Below, in pieces: positions 8,610 through 20,152 of a stretch of DNA of 64,000 bases. How positions within the stretch are numbered: the stretch's first letter is position 1; each line of letters starts with the position of its first letter. A program made the translations under genes and the position numbers. Source of the stretch: Mycolicibacterium sp. GTDB taxonomy: Bacteria > Actinomycetota > Actinomycetes > Mycobacteriales > Mycobacteriaceae. Location of the stretch: the NCBI GenBank assembly GCA_020637165.1, contig JACJWN010000005.1, positions 124,001-188,000 on the forward strand, read 5' to 3'. The notes below the pieces were generated by a model, which ran no database searches, was not told the origin of the DNA, and worked only from the letters and a program-made list of their open reading frames with translations.

Positions 8610-8619
8610 ACGTCCCTGT
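8600..8619 (+). promoter_or_regulatory. DevR (DosR) box upstream of acg
   Basis: The 20-mer TTGGGGACTTACGTCCCTGT contains GGGACTTACGTCCC (8603-8616), which fits the DevR-box core GGGACTTNNGNCCC at all 14 positions. It ends 78 bp before the ATG of the Acg-type nitroreductase at 8697, a normal place for a DevR-activated promoter. An extra inverted half-site lies just upstream (8588-8595). Confidence 0.82.
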
Positions 8620-8696
8620 GCCGGACGCACCGGTCTCGGCCACAGTGGTCCACAGAGGGCTGTGGTGGCGAGGCCGGATGGCGAGGGACGGGCAAG

Positions 8697-9704
8697 ATGA
8701 GCGCGGATTTCCCTGACGTCGAGGCCCTCCGTACCGTCCTGACCCTGGCGACCAAGGCGCCGTCGGTGCACAATTCGCAGCCCTGGCACTGGCGGGTGGG
8801 CGCCGATTGCCTGCACCTGCTCGCCGACCCCAGTCGGCATCTGCCGCGCACCGACCCGGACCGGCGCAATATGGTGCTCAGCTGCGGGGCGGCGCTGCAT
8901 CACTGCATGGTCGCACTGGCCGCGATGGGGTGGCGCTCCAAGGTTCACCGGCTGCCGGACCCGACCGACCGCGACCACCTGGCGACCATCGAGGCGTTCC
9001 GCCAGACACCCGGCGACCTTGACGTGATGCTGGCCGCCGCGATCGCGCGGCGCCGCACCGACCGCCGCAATTACGCTGCCGGTCCGGTCCCGTGGGGCGA
9101 CATCGCCCTGATGGGCGCACGGGCGGCTCGGGCCGGCGTGATGCTGCGCCAGATCGACATGATTCCCGGCCTCAGGGACATCGTCGCGGACTCGGTGTCC
9201 CGGCGCAGCTCGGACACCGCCTACCTCAGCGAACTCACCGCCTGGAGCGGCCGGGCCCCCGGCGCGGTGGCCGGGATTCCGGCCCTCAACATCCCCGAAC
9301 CCGACCCGAAGGCGCCGATCCCGGGCCGGATGTTCCCCGGTGCGGCGTTGGCCCAGCCGCCGCAGAGCGCGGCGGCGCGGGATAGCGGGATGGTGGTCGC
9401 CCTCGGCACCGAGACCGACGACGACCTGGCCCGGCTTCGGGCGGGTGAGGCCACCAGCCTGGTGCTGCTGTCGGCGACGGCGATGGGTCTGGCCACCTGC
9501 CCGGTGACCGAGCCACTGGAGATTCCCGACACCCGGGAGGCTGTCCGCGCCGACGTGTTCGGCACCAGCGGCTATCCGCAGATGCTGATGCGCGTGGGAT
9601 GGACGCCGTCTGCCGCCGAACCGCTGCCGGCGACGCCTCGCCGCCCGCTGTCAGAGGTCATCGACTGGCCACAGAAAGCCGCTGCGTCCAGGGTTACCGC
9701 ATGA
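8697..9704 (+). CDS. acg: Acg-family nitroreductase (FMN oxidoreductase)
   Basis: This 335-residue protein belongs to the nitroreductase branch of Acg (Rv2032) and Rv3131, members of the DevR regulon. It has the family signature APSVHNSQPWHW near residue 21, the RRRTDRRNYA motif near residue 120 and a C-terminal half with the flavin-site segment MGLATCPVTEP near residue 263. These proteins are often described as degenerate, FMN-sequestering nitroreductases rather than active nitroreductases. The ATG at 8697 follows a GGGACGGGCAAG leader. A DevR box is 78 bp upstream, so hypoxia/NO induction is expected. A second family member is at 24137-25120. Confidence 0.9.
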   Translation: MSADFPDVEALRTVLTLATKAPSVHNSQPWHWRVGADCLHLLADPSRHLPRTDPDRRNMVLSCGAALHHCMVALAAMGWRSKVHRLPDPTDRDHLATIEAFRQTPGDLDVMLAAAIARRRTDRRNYAAGPVPWGDIALMGARAARAGVMLRQIDMIPGLRDIVADSVSRRSSDTAYLSELTAWSGRAPGAVAGIPALNIPEPDPKAPIPGRMFPGAALAQPPQSAAARDSGMVVALGTETDDDLARLRAGEATSLVLLSATAMGLATCPVTEPLEIPDTREAVRADVFGTSGYPQMLMRVGWTPSAAEPLPATPRRPLSEVIDWPQKAAASRVTA

Positions 9705-9799
9705 ACTGCGAATTCTCTGAAAAACCCACTTTCGGTCTCTGCCCTTCCTAGAGTCGATTTGCTCCTGCGGTCTCGCAGGCGACTCACGCAAAGGTTGGG

Positions 9800-11869
9800 G
9801 TGGGGACAGTGCGACGACGGACCGGCAAGCGGGTAGCGGTAGGCACATTCGCACTCGGCCTGCTCCTGGCAGGGCCCAACGCGATGGGTGTCGCCTCGGC
9901 TGAGTCAGGTGACACGGAAACGGCCGCGGCGAGGGGCGCCGTGGGGAGCTCGGCAGCGCCTGCCCGGTCGTCGCAGGCGCCGGCGTTGCGCCCACCGCGC
10001 CGACCCGCGGATTCGGCGCGTCCGGGAGCCGCGTTGGCGGCCCCCCGCTCTGCGGCCCCCCGTTCGGCGGCCGCAGTGGACGTTCCGCTGCCCGAGCCGG
10101 CCGCGGGCCGCACCGGTGATCCGGTTGGGTCCGCATCGGAGGAGGCCGGGTCGCGGACGGCCGCCCGTTCGGTGCCGCGGCGCCCGTCCGTCGTGCGGGC
10201 CGTGCCCGTGCCGAGCGGGCCCGGCGCCTCGGGGTTCCGCATCGAGGTCCCGGCTGCTCCGGCGGCGGCCGCCGCTGTTGCCGCTGTCTCTTCCTCTGCT
10301 GTGCGTCCCGCCGCTGCGGCCATCAGCGTCGCGCCGCCGGCCCTGTCCGAAGCCCCGGTCATCCAGCAGGCCGTTTCGGGTATTCAGGCGGCCGTTGCCG
10401 GCATCTTCGACACGCTGTCGGCCCTGGTGTCGGCCCTTCCCGGCGGTCCATTCTCCGACTTCCTCGCCGGGGCGTTGCTGATGGTGCGTCGTACGGTCCT
10501 CGGCGAGACGACGTTGTCCTCGCCGGTCGCCAGTACCGTTGCGGCGACGGTGGTGGATCCCAACCAGCACGTTCTGCTGATCGGGGTGGACGGCACGGAC
10601 CTGAGCAAGATCCTGGAAGACCCCTACAACCAGGCCTTCTTCGATCTGATGGACACCGGCACCACGGCGGCCTCCACGATGGTCGGCCACACGACGATCT
10701 CCGCCCCGGGGTGGACCGGGATCCTGACCGGTGTCTGGAGCGAGACGGCCGGGGTGTCCAACAACGTGTTCACCCCGTGGACCTATGACACCTGGCCAAC
10801 GGTTTTCAACCAGCTCGAAGCGGCCGATCCGAACATCGCCACGACGGTGGTCGCCAACTGGGAGGTGATCGCCCAGATCGCGGGCGCAGGGGCGATTCCC
10901 GCCGACACCATCGTCTACTACCCCCTGATTAACGACAGCTGGGAAGAAACCGACGACGCGGTCGGCAGCCGGTCCATCGAGGCGATCCAGAACACGGTCG
11001 CCGGCACCCCGAGCTTCCAGATGACCTACTTCGTCGGCGTCGACAACTCCGGACACGACACCTACGGCGCTGGTTCTCCCGAATACGCCGCCGCCCTGCG
11101 CAACGTCAACGACAACATCGCCGACATCATGGCCGAGGTGGATGCGTGGGAGGCCGCCAACCCGGGCGAGGAGTGGACGGTCATTGCGGTGACCGACCAC
11201 GGTCAGGTGCTCAACGCGCCGCTCTCGCCGCTGGTCGCGGGTCTGCTGGCCCACGGCTTTCAGTCGCCGCTCGAGACCACGCCGTTCATCATCGCCAACG
11301 GCCCGGACTTCGGCGACGGGGTCATCGACGGCAGGGGCTTGATCAACAACACCTACTCGCAGGTGGACATCACGCCGACGGTGCTCCGGCTGTTCGGCCT
11401 GGACCCTGAGCCGTACTCCGCGGGCACACCGCTCATGGACAAGGCTGCAAATGACTATCAGCCAGTCATTCCCGGCCAGGAAGCGCTGAAAAATGCTCTG
11501 AACGACGCGCTGGGAATGTACGGCTACCCCGATGTCGCGACGAACCTGCGTCTGGGCTTGCGCACCCTCGTCGCCACGGTGCCCTACGCCGTCTACACCT
11601 TGGTCACCGGTCTGGCAGATCCTGGTGACTGTTCGTCCTTCACCTGCGTGCTGTTCGAGGTGAACTCCCTGCCTGAGCTTTTGGCGGTGCCGATCCTGTT
11701 CCTCGGCGCTGTGCTCTACCAGGCGGTGAACATCCCGGCACAGATCATCGTGCGGCTGACCGGCGTCACGGGTAACAGCATCATCCCGCCGCAGTTCTGG
11801 CCGTACTACCCCGTGCCGGGCACCCAGCCGGCGCCGACTACGGCCGTTCCGGCGACGATCGCGGCCTGA
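9800..11869 (+). CDS. Exported alkaline-phosphatase-family phosphodiesterase
   Basis: This protein of about 689 residues has a signal peptide (FALGLLLAGPNAMGVASAES), a low-complexity Ala/Pro/Arg-rich region to about residue 200, and a type I phosphodiesterase/nucleotide pyrophosphatase domain at about residues 250-540. Metal and nucleophile positions are visible: LLIGVDGTDLSKIL, then GHTTISAPGWTGIL with the nucleophile Thr/Ser, the VDNSGHDTYG motif and VTDHGQ. A hydrophobic C-terminal part (about 600-660) may anchor it. The start may be GTG 9800 (AAGG 5 bp upstream) or GTG 9809. It converges on the OtsB1-like gene with 7 bp between stops. The substrate is unknown; it probably acts at the cell surface. 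Confidence 0.85.
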   Translation: MGTVRRRTGKRVAVGTFALGLLLAGPNAMGVASAESGDTETAAARGAVGSSAAPARSSQAPALRPPRRPADSARPGAALAAPRSAAPRSAAAVDVPLPEPAAGRTGDPVGSASEEAGSRTAARSVPRRPSVVRAVPVPSGPGASGFRIEVPAAPAAAAAVAAVSSSAVRPAAAAISVAPPALSEAPVIQQAVSGIQAAVAGIFDTLSALVSALPGGPFSDFLAGALLMVRRTVLGETTLSSPVASTVAATVVDPNQHVLLIGVDGTDLSKILEDPYNQAFFDLMDTGTTAASTMVGHTTISAPGWTGILTGVWSETAGVSNNVFTPWTYDTWPTVFNQLEAADPNIATTVVANWEVIAQIAGAGAIPADTIVYYPLINDSWEETDDAVGSRSIEAIQNTVAGTPSFQMTYFVGVDNSGHDTYGAGSPEYAAALRNVNDNIADIMAEVDAWEAANPGEEWTVIAVTDHGQVLNAPLSPLVAGLLAHGFQSPLETTPFIIANGPDFGDGVIDGRGLINNTYSQVDITPTVLRLFGLDPEPYSAGTPLMDKAANDYQPVIPGQEALKNALNDALGMYGYPDVATNLRLGLRTLVATVPYAVYTLVTGLADPGDCSSFTCVLFEVNSLPELLAVPILFLGAVLYQAVNIPAQIIVRLTGVTGNSIIPPQFWPYYPVPGTQPAPTTAVPATIAA

Positions 11870-11876
11870 ACCGCGG

Positions 11877-14800
11877 CTACTCGAATCGCAGCGAGGTTCC
11901 CGGGGTCAGGGTCTGCACCCGGCCCCGGCATTCCACCTCGATCGGCGGATGGTCGGCGGGGTCGACGCTGATCTCCGCGCTGCGACCGACCACGGTCAGA
12001 TGCAACCGGTAGCCGCGGTAGTAGATCGGCATCCGAAGGGCGCCAAGGCTTTCCGGCCACATTGGGTTGAGTATCAGCCGGTCCGAGCGGGTTTCCAGCC
12101 CGGTGAAGCAGCGCTGCAACAGGTCGATGCTGCCGGCCATGGCGGCGATGTGAATGCCCTCGGCGGTAGTACCACCCTGAATGTCGGCCACGTCGGAGGC
12201 CAGCACCTGCTGGAAGTAGCGCATGGCGCGGGCGCGGTTGCCGCGGGCCAGCACCCAGGCATGCACGACGCCGCTCAGCGTAGAGCCGTGCGAGGTCCGG
12301 TGCAGGTAGTAGTCCACCGTCTTGGGGATCTGCTCCGGGGTGAACCGGTACCCCATGCGGGCGAACAACTCCCGCAACTCCTCGGCGGAGAGTAGATAGA
12401 ACAGCATCAGCACATCGGCCTGCTTGGAGGCCTTGTACCGGTTGACGCTGTCGTTCTGGGCCTCCAGGATCCGGTCGAGGCGCTGGATGTTGCCGTGTCG
12501 CTCGCGCAGGCCTTGCCAGTCCAGTTCGGCGAGGTCGTCATAACCCTCGAACTGACTGATCACCTCGCAACCGCGTTGGGCCGTGGTGGGATCGGGGCAG
12601 TGGAACGGAACGTACATCCGCCGGCTCACGTCGTCCCAGCGGTCTAGTTCACGGCCGTGGATGCCCAACGTCTCCATCAGGTCCAGGCGGTTGCGCAGCG
12701 GCAGCGCGTCCAGGGCGTCCAGGGCGCGCACGATCGCCCACACCGCCATCACGTTGGTGTAGGCGTTGTTGTCGATACCGTCATACGGACGGTCGGGGTA
12801 GCCGGAATGGAACTCGTCGGGTCCGATGACGCCGCGAATCACGTACCGGCCCTTGGCCTCGTCGAACTCGGCGCGGCTGACCCAGAACCGGGCGATCTCG
12901 GCGAGCAGTTCGGCGCCGTTCTCGATGAGGTACCGCAGGTCGCCGGTCACCTGGTAGTACTGCCACGCGTTGTAGGCCACGGCGATCCCGATGTGATGTG
13001 CCAGGGCGCTGGCATCGGGATTCCACCGGCCGGAGTTGGGGTTCAGGTGCAGTTTCTGGCTTTCCTCGCGGCCGTCGCTTCCGGATTGCCACGGAAACAT
13101 CGCTCCGGCGTAGCCGGCCTCCTGGGCGGCGCTGCGCGCTTCGGGCAGCCGCCGGAACCGGTAACGCAGCAGCGAGCGGGTGGTCGACGGCGAGCGCAGA
13201 TTGAGCACTGGGAAGACGAACAGCTCGTCCCAGAAGATGTGGCCGCGGTAGGCCTCGCCGTGCAGGCCCCGGGCCGGCAGGCCGGCGTCGAGATCCTCGG
13301 CCCGGTTCGGCACGGTCTGCAGCAGCTGCAGCATGTGCAACCGGACCACCCGCAGGGCGTCGGGGCTGTCCTCGAAGGCGATGTCGAAGCGCTCCCACAG
13401 GTGCGCCCATTCCCGGATGTGCCCGTCGCGCAGTTCGCCGTAGCGGCCGAGCCGGGACAGCAACCGCCGGGCGGCGTCGCCGGGTTCGGAGATCGCGTGG
13501 TCGCGACCGGTGAAGATCGCCGCGACCTTCTCCACGGTCACCGACTCGCCGGCCTCGACGGGCACCACCACGTCGTGGCCGGCCCGCCGCGGCTCGTCGA
13601 CGAACCGCATGTCGATCTTCAGCGGCGCGTCGCCCCGCCACACCGTCGTGCGGGCAGCCACTGCGATCGGAACCCGCGACTGCACCGTCTCGCAGACCAG
13701 CAACGCCGAGTCGTCGGACAACTCGCAGGTGGAGGTGGCGACCAGATGGTCACCGGACAGTGCTCGGTAGCGCTCCACCCCCGAGTTGCGCACATCGCCG
13801 TCGATCATGGACAGGAACTCCACGGTGCCCGACCAGTCCTCGGCGAACACCGTGGTCTCCAGGGCGCACGCGTGCGGAAGATGCATCGCCGCGATCCGGC
13901 GCTGGACCACACTGGTGGTCCGCCCGGCCGGGTCACGGAAGCGGAACTCGCGGGTCAGCTCCGCCTGGCGCAGATCCATGTTCTGCCGGTAGGTCAGGAT
14001 CTCCGCGGTGTCGACGTCGAACCAATCGCCGCCGTCGATGCGGAACTTCAGCGACAGCCAGTTCGGCAGGTTCACCAGGCTCTCGTTGTCCACCTCCACG
14101 CCGGAGACGTCATCGATCAGCCGGTTGTACAGGCCCGCGGCATAGGTGCCGGGGTAGTGGTTCGGCCCGGCGTCGGCCTCGGGTGCGCAACCGCGGGTGG
14201 CACGGTAGCCGTTGCCCACGGCGCACAGCGCCTCGCGCAGCCGCTCCTGTTCGGGGATGTAGCCGCCGAAGGTGAACGACCACGGGCTGGCCATGATCTG
14301 GCGGTCGATGTCGCATTGGGTGACCAGACGCTCGATGAAGGTCCGGACATGGTTCGGGTCGTCGAGGCAGAATCGCGCGCCGGTTGCTCGGTCGCCGTCC
14401 TCTGTGTGCCGCACCACGATGCCGATACCGTCGTGGAGCACGGCGTCGAACCCGTCCTCGTCGGTCAGGTCGTCGCCGATGAAGATGGGCAGCAGCGGCT
14501 CCTCGCCGGTGACCTGGTCGACGATCCACCCCAGGGTTTTGCCCTTGTCCCAGTCCAGGTTCGGCCGCAGTTCGACGACCTTGCGTCCGGCGGTCACCTT
14601 GAGCCCGTTGCGGTTTCCGATGTCGTGCACCGCCGCGGTCACCGCGGCCGCGGTCCCCGGGGCGGCGTTGCGGTAGTGCACGGCGACGGCATAGCGCTTG
14701 TGTTCCACCACGACCCCGGGAATCGTGCCGAGCCGATCCCGCAGTTCGGCCGCCGACTCGGCCAGGATCGGGACAGCCTGGGCGGCGGTCTCGTTGTGGT

Positions 14801-15905
14801 GATAGGACCCGTCCGGACCGACGATCTCGAAACCGTGGCTGCCGGCGTACCACAGGCCGGGGATGCCGACCCGGTCCCGGATGTCCTCCAGGCCCCGGCC
14901 GGAGAGCACCGCGACCGGATACAGCGCGGCCAGCGACTTCAGCGCCTTGTCGGCTCCCGGTACCAGCGTCGCGGCGCCGGGTTCGTCGACGATGTTCGAC
15001 AGTGTGCCGTCGAAGTCGAAGAAGATCGCCGGGCGCCGGGCGCCCACCACCCCGGCCAATTGGGCGAAGGAGTCCAGCGCGTCGGGAAGGGTGGACATCC
15101 GCCGGTCGATGGCGCGCACCAGTACCTCGGCCAGATCGCCGACCACCATGTCGGCCCCGCATTCGCGCAGCCGGGCCGCTGCCTCGCCGGTGCGGTCGAC
15201 GCCGATCACCAGGCCGAAACCGCCCGCCCGGCCGGCCGTAACACCGGCCTCGGAATCCTCGACCACCACCGCCCGCCCGGGCCGCACACCGAGTCGGCGG
15301 GCGGCCTCCAGCAGCATCGCCGGGTCCGGCTTTCCGGGCAGGTCGAGTTCGTCGGCGACCACGCCGTCGACCCGGACCTCGACAAGGTCGGCGACCCCGG
15401 CCGACTCCAGCACTCTGGCGCAGTTGCGGCTGGCCGAGAACGCCGCCACCCTGACTCCGGTGTCGATGAGACGGCGGATCAGCGCCACGGTCGACTCGAA
15501 CACCGGCACCCCGGCGGCGATCTCGGTGATGAACAGTTCTTGTTTGCGGTTGCCGAGCCCGCAGACGGTCTCGGCGGTGGCGGGATCGGTGACGTGGCCC
15601 CACGGCAGTGAGACACCCCGGGAGGTCAGAAAATCCCGCACACCGTCGTAACGCGGTTTACCGTCGATGAAATGGCGGTAATCGGCGGGGGTGAACGGGT
15701 CGTGGTTCTCGGCCTCGGTGGGCGGACGCGTCCGCAGGTACTCGTCGAACATCTGCGCCCAGGACTTCGCATGCAGCGAGGCGGTGTCGGTGATGACGCC
15801 GTCGACGTCGAACAGGACCGCGTCGTGGAAACGCGGATCGATCCGCACCCGCTGACCGGAGTCGGCGACCCCGTCCTCTGCACCGAAGGGCCGCTCGTTG
15901 ACCAT
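11877..15905 (-). CDS. otsB1: HAD phosphatase / OtsB trehalose phosphatase / GH65 glycosidase-phosphorylase fusion (Rv2006-like)
   Basis: This 1342-residue protein joins three enzyme parts in one chain. Residues 20-240 form a beta-phosphoglucomutase-like HAD domain ([10 protein letters not shown], nucleophile Asp). About 285-510 is a second HAD domain of the trehalose-phosphatase type ([26 protein letters not shown]). About 530-1330 is a glycoside hydrolase family 65 domain with the catalytic acid region [16 protein letters not shown] near residue 1030. The layout matches M. tuberculosis Rv2006 (annotated otsB1), a DevR-regulon gene. The combination suggests turnover of trehalose, maltose or kojibiose-type disaccharides to beta-glucose-1-P and then glucose-6-P. 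The ATG at 15905 was chosen (GAGGGC upstream); a TTG at 15950 is less likely. It is divergent from the stress protein at 16082. Confidence 0.9.
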   Translation of the reverse strand: MVNERPFGAEDGVADSGQRVRIDPRFHDAVLFDVDGVITDTASLHAKSWAQMFDEYLRTRPPTEAENHDPFTPADYRHFIDGKPRYDGVRDFLTSRGVSLPWGHVTDPATAETVCGLGNRKQELFITEIAAGVPVFESTVALIRRLIDTGVRVAAFSASRNCARVLESAGVADLVEVRVDGVVADELDLPGKPDPAMLLEAARRLGVRPGRAVVVEDSEAGVTAGRAGGFGLVIGVDRTGEAAARLRECGADMVVGDLAEVLVRAIDRRMSTLPDALDSFAQLAGVVGARRPAIFFDFDGTLSNIVDEPGAATLVPGADKALKSLAALYPVAVLSGRGLEDIRDRVGIPGLWYAGSHGFEIVGPDGSYHHNETAAQAVPILAESAAELRDRLGTIPGVVVEHKRYAVAVHYRNAAPGTAAAVTAAVHDIGNRNGLKVTAGRKVVELRPNLDWDKGKTLGWIVDQVTGEEPLLPIFIGDDLTDEDGFDAVLHDGIGIVVRHTEDGDRATGARFCLDDPNHVRTFIERLVTQCDIDRQIMASPWSFTFGGYIPEQERLREALCAVGNGYRATRGCAPEADAGPNHYPGTYAAGLYNRLIDDVSGVEVDNESLVNLPNWLSLKFRIDGGDWFDVDTAEILTYRQNMDLRQAELTREFRFRDPAGRTTSVVQRRIAAMHLPHACALETTVFAEDWSGTVEFLSMIDGDVRNSGVERYRALSGDHLVATSTCELSDDSALLVCETVQSRVPIAVAARTTVWRGDAPLKIDMRFVDEPRRAGHDVVVPVEAGESVTVEKVAAIFTGRDHAISEPGDAARRLLSRLGRYGELRDGHIREWAHLWERFDIAFEDSPDALRVVRLHMLQLLQTVPNRAEDLDAGLPARGLHGEAYRGHIFWDELFVFPVLNLRSPSTTRSLLRYRFRRLPEARSAAQEAGYAGAMFPWQSGSDGREESQKLHLNPNSGRWNPDASALAHHIGIAVAYNAWQYYQVTGDLRYLIENGAELLAEIARFWVSRAEFDEAKGRYVIRGVIGPDEFHSGYPDRPYDGIDNNAYTNVMAVWAIVRALDALDALPLRNRLDLMETLGIHGRELDRWDDVSRRMYVPFHCPDPTTAQRGCEVISQFEGYDDLAELDWQGLRERHGNIQRLDRILEAQNDSVNRYKASKQADVLMLFYLLSAEELRELFARMGYRFTPEQIPKTVDYYLHRTSHGSTLSGVVHAWVLARGNRARAMRYFQQVLASDVADIQGGTTAEGIHIAAMAGSIDLLQRCFTGLETRSDRLILNPMWPESLGALRMPIYYRGYRLHLTVVGRSAEISVDPADHPPIEVECRGRVQTLTPGTSLRFE

Positions 15906-15974
15906 GCCCTCGACCCTATGCCACGCCGTGCCCTCGCCGGCCCGGCTCAACCGATCAGGGCCTTCTGGCCGCGC

Positions 15975-15998
15975 GGCAGGGGACCAATTCCCCCTGCC
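15975..15998. promoter_or_regulatory. Palindrome in the otsB1/usp divergent promoter, weak DevR-box candidate
   Basis: GGCAGGGG (15975-15982) and CCCCTGCC (15991-15998) are perfect 8-bp arms around ACCAATTC. Read as GGGGACCAATTCCCCC it keeps the GGGAC and CCC ends of a DevR box but differs at three core positions. It lies 70 bp from the OtsB1-like start and 84 bp from the stress-protein start, between two genes whose homologs are DevR-regulated. A terminator is unlikely because no gene ends here. Confidence 0.5.
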
Positions 15999-16081
15999 CG
16001 CCGCAACTCGGCGACCCTAGCGTCACCCGCGGGGTCCGATCCGTCCGCGTTACCATTGGTGCACCACCGAAAAGGAGCGAA

Positions 16082-16963
16082 ATGTCAACTGCGGCAAGCA
16101 CTGAGCCGGTCATCGTCGGGGTGGACGGCTCACCCGCCTCCAGGGTCGCGGTCGACTGGGCGGCCCGTGACGCCGCCCGGCGCGGTGCCCCCCTCAAACT
16201 TGTCCACGTCCTGACGCCCCCGGCCGTCATGGCCTTCCCGGAGGTTCCGATGCCGCCGGGCTACCTGCAATGGCAGGAGGAAGAGGGCAGCAAGCTTCTC
16301 AACGTGGCCCTGAAGACCGTCGAGGAGGCCACCGAGGGCTCCTCGATCGAGGTCACCAGCGAGATGGTCACCGGACCCTCGGTCCCGGTGCTGGCCGATC
16401 TGTCCGCCGGCGCCCAGATGATCGTGGTGGGCTCCCGGGGCCGGGGCGCGCTGGCTCGCGGACTGCTCGGTTCCATCAGCACCGGGCTTGCGCATCACGC
16501 CAAGTGCCCGGTCGCGGTCATCCACGACGCGGACCCGCTGATTCCACATCCCTCCCAGGCGCCGGTGGTGGTCGGGGTGGACGGCTCGCCGGCCTCGGAC
16601 CACGCGGTCGAGATCGCCTTCGAGCAGGCCTCCTTCCGGGGCGTGGACCTGGTGGCGGTGCACGCCTGGAGCGACACCGGGGTCTTCGAGTTTCCGGGGC
16701 TGGACTGGCCCACGCTGCAGTCGATGGGGGAGGAGACCCTCAGCGAGCGGCTGGCCGGCTGGCAGGAGCGCTACCCCGACGTGCTGGTCCGGCGGGTGGT
16801 CGTCGCCGACAAGCCGGCCCATCAACTTCTCGAGCAGGCCGAGTCCGCCCAGCTGCTGGTGGTGGGCAGCCACGGCCGCGGCGGCTTCGCCGGGATGCTG
16901 CTGGGCTCGGTGAGCACCGCGGTGATCCACGCGGCCCGGATGCCGGTGATCGTCGCTCGCTAG
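16082..16963 (+). CDS. Universal stress protein, tandem UspA domains
   Basis: This 293-residue protein consists of two UspA domains (about 8-145 and 158-292). Both keep the ATP-binding glycine motif: [17 protein letters not shown] in domain 1 and [17 protein letters not shown] in domain 2. It belongs to the mycobacterial Usp group of Rv2005c, Rv1996 and Rv2623, several of which are DevR-controlled and linked to growth arrest. The start ATG is preceded by AAAAGGAG at good spacing. It is divergent from the OtsB1-like gene with a palindrome between them, and converges on devS. Rv2005c/Rv2006 are also neighbours in M. tuberculosis. Confidence 0.92.
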   Translation: MSTAASTEPVIVGVDGSPASRVAVDWAARDAARRGAPLKLVHVLTPPAVMAFPEVPMPPGYLQWQEEEGSKLLNVALKTVEEATEGSSIEVTSEMVTGPSVPVLADLSAGAQMIVVGSRGRGALARGLLGSISTGLAHHAKCPVAVIHDADPLIPHPSQAPVVVGVDGSPASDHAVEIAFEQASFRGVDLVAVHAWSDTGVFEFPGLDWPTLQSMGEETLSERLAGWQERYPDVLVRRVVVADKPAHQLLEQAESAQLLVVGSHGRGGFAGMLLGSVSTAVIHAARMPVIVAR

Positions 16964-16979
16964 TCAGGGGCAGCCCCGA

Positions 16980-18704
<1,725 letters not shown>

Positions 18705-18762
18705 TCATCCGGTCCGTGCCAGGCCGCTGGTCTGGCGTCGCGCGAGCGTATATTGGTAATGG

Positions 18763-18777
18763 ATACATAATATGTAT
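18763..18777. promoter_or_regulatory. Palindromic operator upstream of vapBC
   Basis: ATACATA-A-TATGTAT is a perfect 15-bp palindrome ending 23 bp before the vapB start, in a locally AT-rich promoter segment (TATATT at about 18750). VapB-type antitoxins autoregulate by binding such palindromes together with VapC, so this is the probable operator. It also lies between the divergent starts of devS and vapB. Confidence 0.6.
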
Positions 18778-18800
18778 GTCCCCAACATGGGAGGCTGGCC

Positions 18801-19022
18801 GTGTCTGTGACCCAGATTGACCTCGACGACGAAGCGCTGGCCGAAGTCATGCGGATTGCTGGCGTGCACACCAAGAAGGAAGCCGTCAATCTCGCCATGC
18901 GCGACTTTGTCGAACGGTTCCGGCGGGTTGAAGCGCTGGCCAGATCTCGCGAGCAGGCGAGGGGCTGGGACTACGAGGGTTGGCTCGGGGCGCGAGCCGA
19001 CGAAAAGGCGCTCAGAGCTTGA
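18801..19022 (+). CDS. vapB: VapB-type antitoxin (ribbon-helix-helix)
   Basis: This 73-residue protein has the VapB N-terminal DNA-binding signature: a beta strand with the TQIDLDDEALAEVMRIAG segment and TKKEAVNLAMRDFVERF, then a C-terminal tail (WDYEGWLGARADE) that would bind the toxin. The GTG start has GGGAGG upstream. The stop codon overlaps the TTG start of vapC. The antitoxin neutralises VapC and represses the operon. The pair is inserted between devS and devR. Confidence 0.9.
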   Translation: MSVTQIDLDDEALAEVMRIAGVHTKKEAVNLAMRDFVERFRRVEALARSREQARGWDYEGWLGARADEKALRA

Positions 19023-19435
19023 TCCACTTCCTCGTCGACTCCTCGGCAGTCTGGCGCATCCAACGCCAACCGGAAGTCACCGAGGCGTGGAACTCGGCTC
19101 TGCTGAGTGGGGGCGTCGGTTCATGCGAACCCCAACGCGCGGAGTTTCGCAGGTCGGCCCGTAACGCCGACGAGTTCGACCAGATGAACCAGATCTTCCG
19201 CGACGTCTATCCCAATGTGCCGGTGCCGAAGTCTGTCTGGAGGTGGATCGACACGGCACAGCACCGACTGGCAGTCGCGGGTGCAGTGCGTGGGTTGTCG
19301 ATCGTCGACCTACTGGTATGCGGTACGGCAACATTGGCGGGATTGGTAGTCCTGCACGACGATGCGGATTACGAACTCGCGGCCCGTCACCTCCCGGACC
19401 TTGAGGCGCGTCGTGTCGTGAGTGTCAGCGAATAG
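19019..19435 (+). CDS. vapC: VapC-type PIN-domain toxin RNase
   Basis: This 138-residue PIN-domain protein starts at a TTG (19019) that overlaps the vapB stop codon in a TTGA arrangement. The start was chosen because the family-typical N-terminus IHFLVDSSAVWR follows at once. The acidic metal-site residues are visible: Asp in LVDSSA, Glu in CEPQRAEF, Asp in SIVDLLVCGTA and Asp in LHDDADYELA. VapC toxins cut specific tRNAs or rRNA with Mg2+ and slow translation. It converges on devR, 50 bp away. A role in dormancy together with devRS is suggested only by position. Confidence 0.9.
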   Translation: MIHFLVDSSAVWRIQRQPEVTEAWNSALLSGGVGSCEPQRAEFRRSARNADEFDQMNQIFRDVYPNVPVPKSVWRWIDTAQHRLAVAGAVRGLSIVDLLVCGTATLAGLVVLHDDADYELAARHLPDLEARRVVSVSE

Positions 19436-19485
19436 GGCCATCGCGACCGGGGCCGGCGGGGCGACCGCGGGCCGGAGCGGCCGGT

Positions 19486-20133
19486 TCAGCCGTCTCGGCG
19501 GCGTTGCTGGTCGAGCTTGGAGACGAACACAGCCGCCTGGGTCCGTCGTTCCATACCCAGCTTGGCCAGTAGCCGGGAGACGTAGTTCTTCACCGTCTTC
19601 TCGGCCAGGAACATCCGGGCGGCGATCTGCTTGTTGGTCAGGCCCTCGCCCAGTAGACCCAGCAGCACCCGCTCCTGCTCGGTCAGCCCGGACAGCGGGT
19701 CGGAGCGTTCGGCGGCACCGCGCAGCTTGGTCATCAGCGCCGCTGCGGCGCGGTTGTCCAGCAGCGAGCGGCCGGCTCCGACGTCCTTGATCGCTTTGGC
19801 CAGCTCCATTCCCTTGATGTCCTTGACCACGTAGCCGCTGGCACCGGCCAGGATCGCATCGAGCATGGCCTCGTCGGAGGTGAACGACGTCAGCATCAGA
19901 CAGCGCAGATCCGGCATCTTGGAGAGCAGGTCCCGGCACAGTTCGATGCCGTTGCCGTCGGGGAGTCGGACATCGAGCACCGCGACATCGGGGTTGAGCA
20001 CCGGGATCTGCGCCATCGCCTGGGCCACTGAGCCGGCTTCGCCGATGACGTCGAGCTCGGGGTCGGCGCCGAGCAAGTCGATCAGACCCCGCCGCACCAC
20101 CTCGTGGTCGTCGACGAGGAACACCTTGACCAT
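19486..20133 (-). CDS. devR: Response regulator DevR/DosR
   Basis: This 215-residue NarL-family regulator is very close to M. tuberculosis DevR across its length. It begins [17 protein letters not shown], has the phosphorylation site Asp54 ([10 protein letters not shown]) and Lys near residue 104 (YVVKDIKG), and a LuxR-type HTH with [20 protein letters not shown]. It activates the hypoxia/NO dormancy regulon by binding 20-bp DevR boxes. The ATG at 20133 is chosen by this match over an upstream start. The gene lies 19 bp downstream of the stress-protein gene, at the end of the tandem run from 24031, which has a DevR box at its head, so positive autoregulation is likely. Confidence 0.96.
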   Translation of the reverse strand: MVKVFLVDDHEVVRRGLIDLLGADPELDVIGEAGSVAQAMAQIPVLNPDVAVLDVRLPDGNGIELCRDLLSKMPDLRCLMLTSFTSDEAMLDAILAGASGYVVKDIKGMELAKAIKDVGAGRSLLDNRAAAALMTKLRGAAERSDPLSGLTEQERVLLGLLGEGLTNKQIAARMFLAEKTVKNYVSRLLAKLGMERRTQAAVFVSKLDQQRRRDG

Positions 20134-20152
20134 GGGTGCCACCCTAAACCCG

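Noticed and set aside
9797-9816. GGTTGGGGTGGGGACAGTGCG as a DevR site of the phosphodiesterase gene
   Set aside because: Only a GGGGAC half-site is present, it overlaps the start codon, and the second half does not match.
9905-11254. Long antisense frame inside the phosphodiesterase gene
   Set aside because: No motif, and the sense product has a signal peptide and complete catalytic motifs.
12657-15611. A very long open frame antisense to the OtsB1-like gene
   Set aside because: It mirrors the high third-position GC of the real gene, has low-complexity Gly/His/Val-rich product and no domain; the other strand has three intact enzyme domains.
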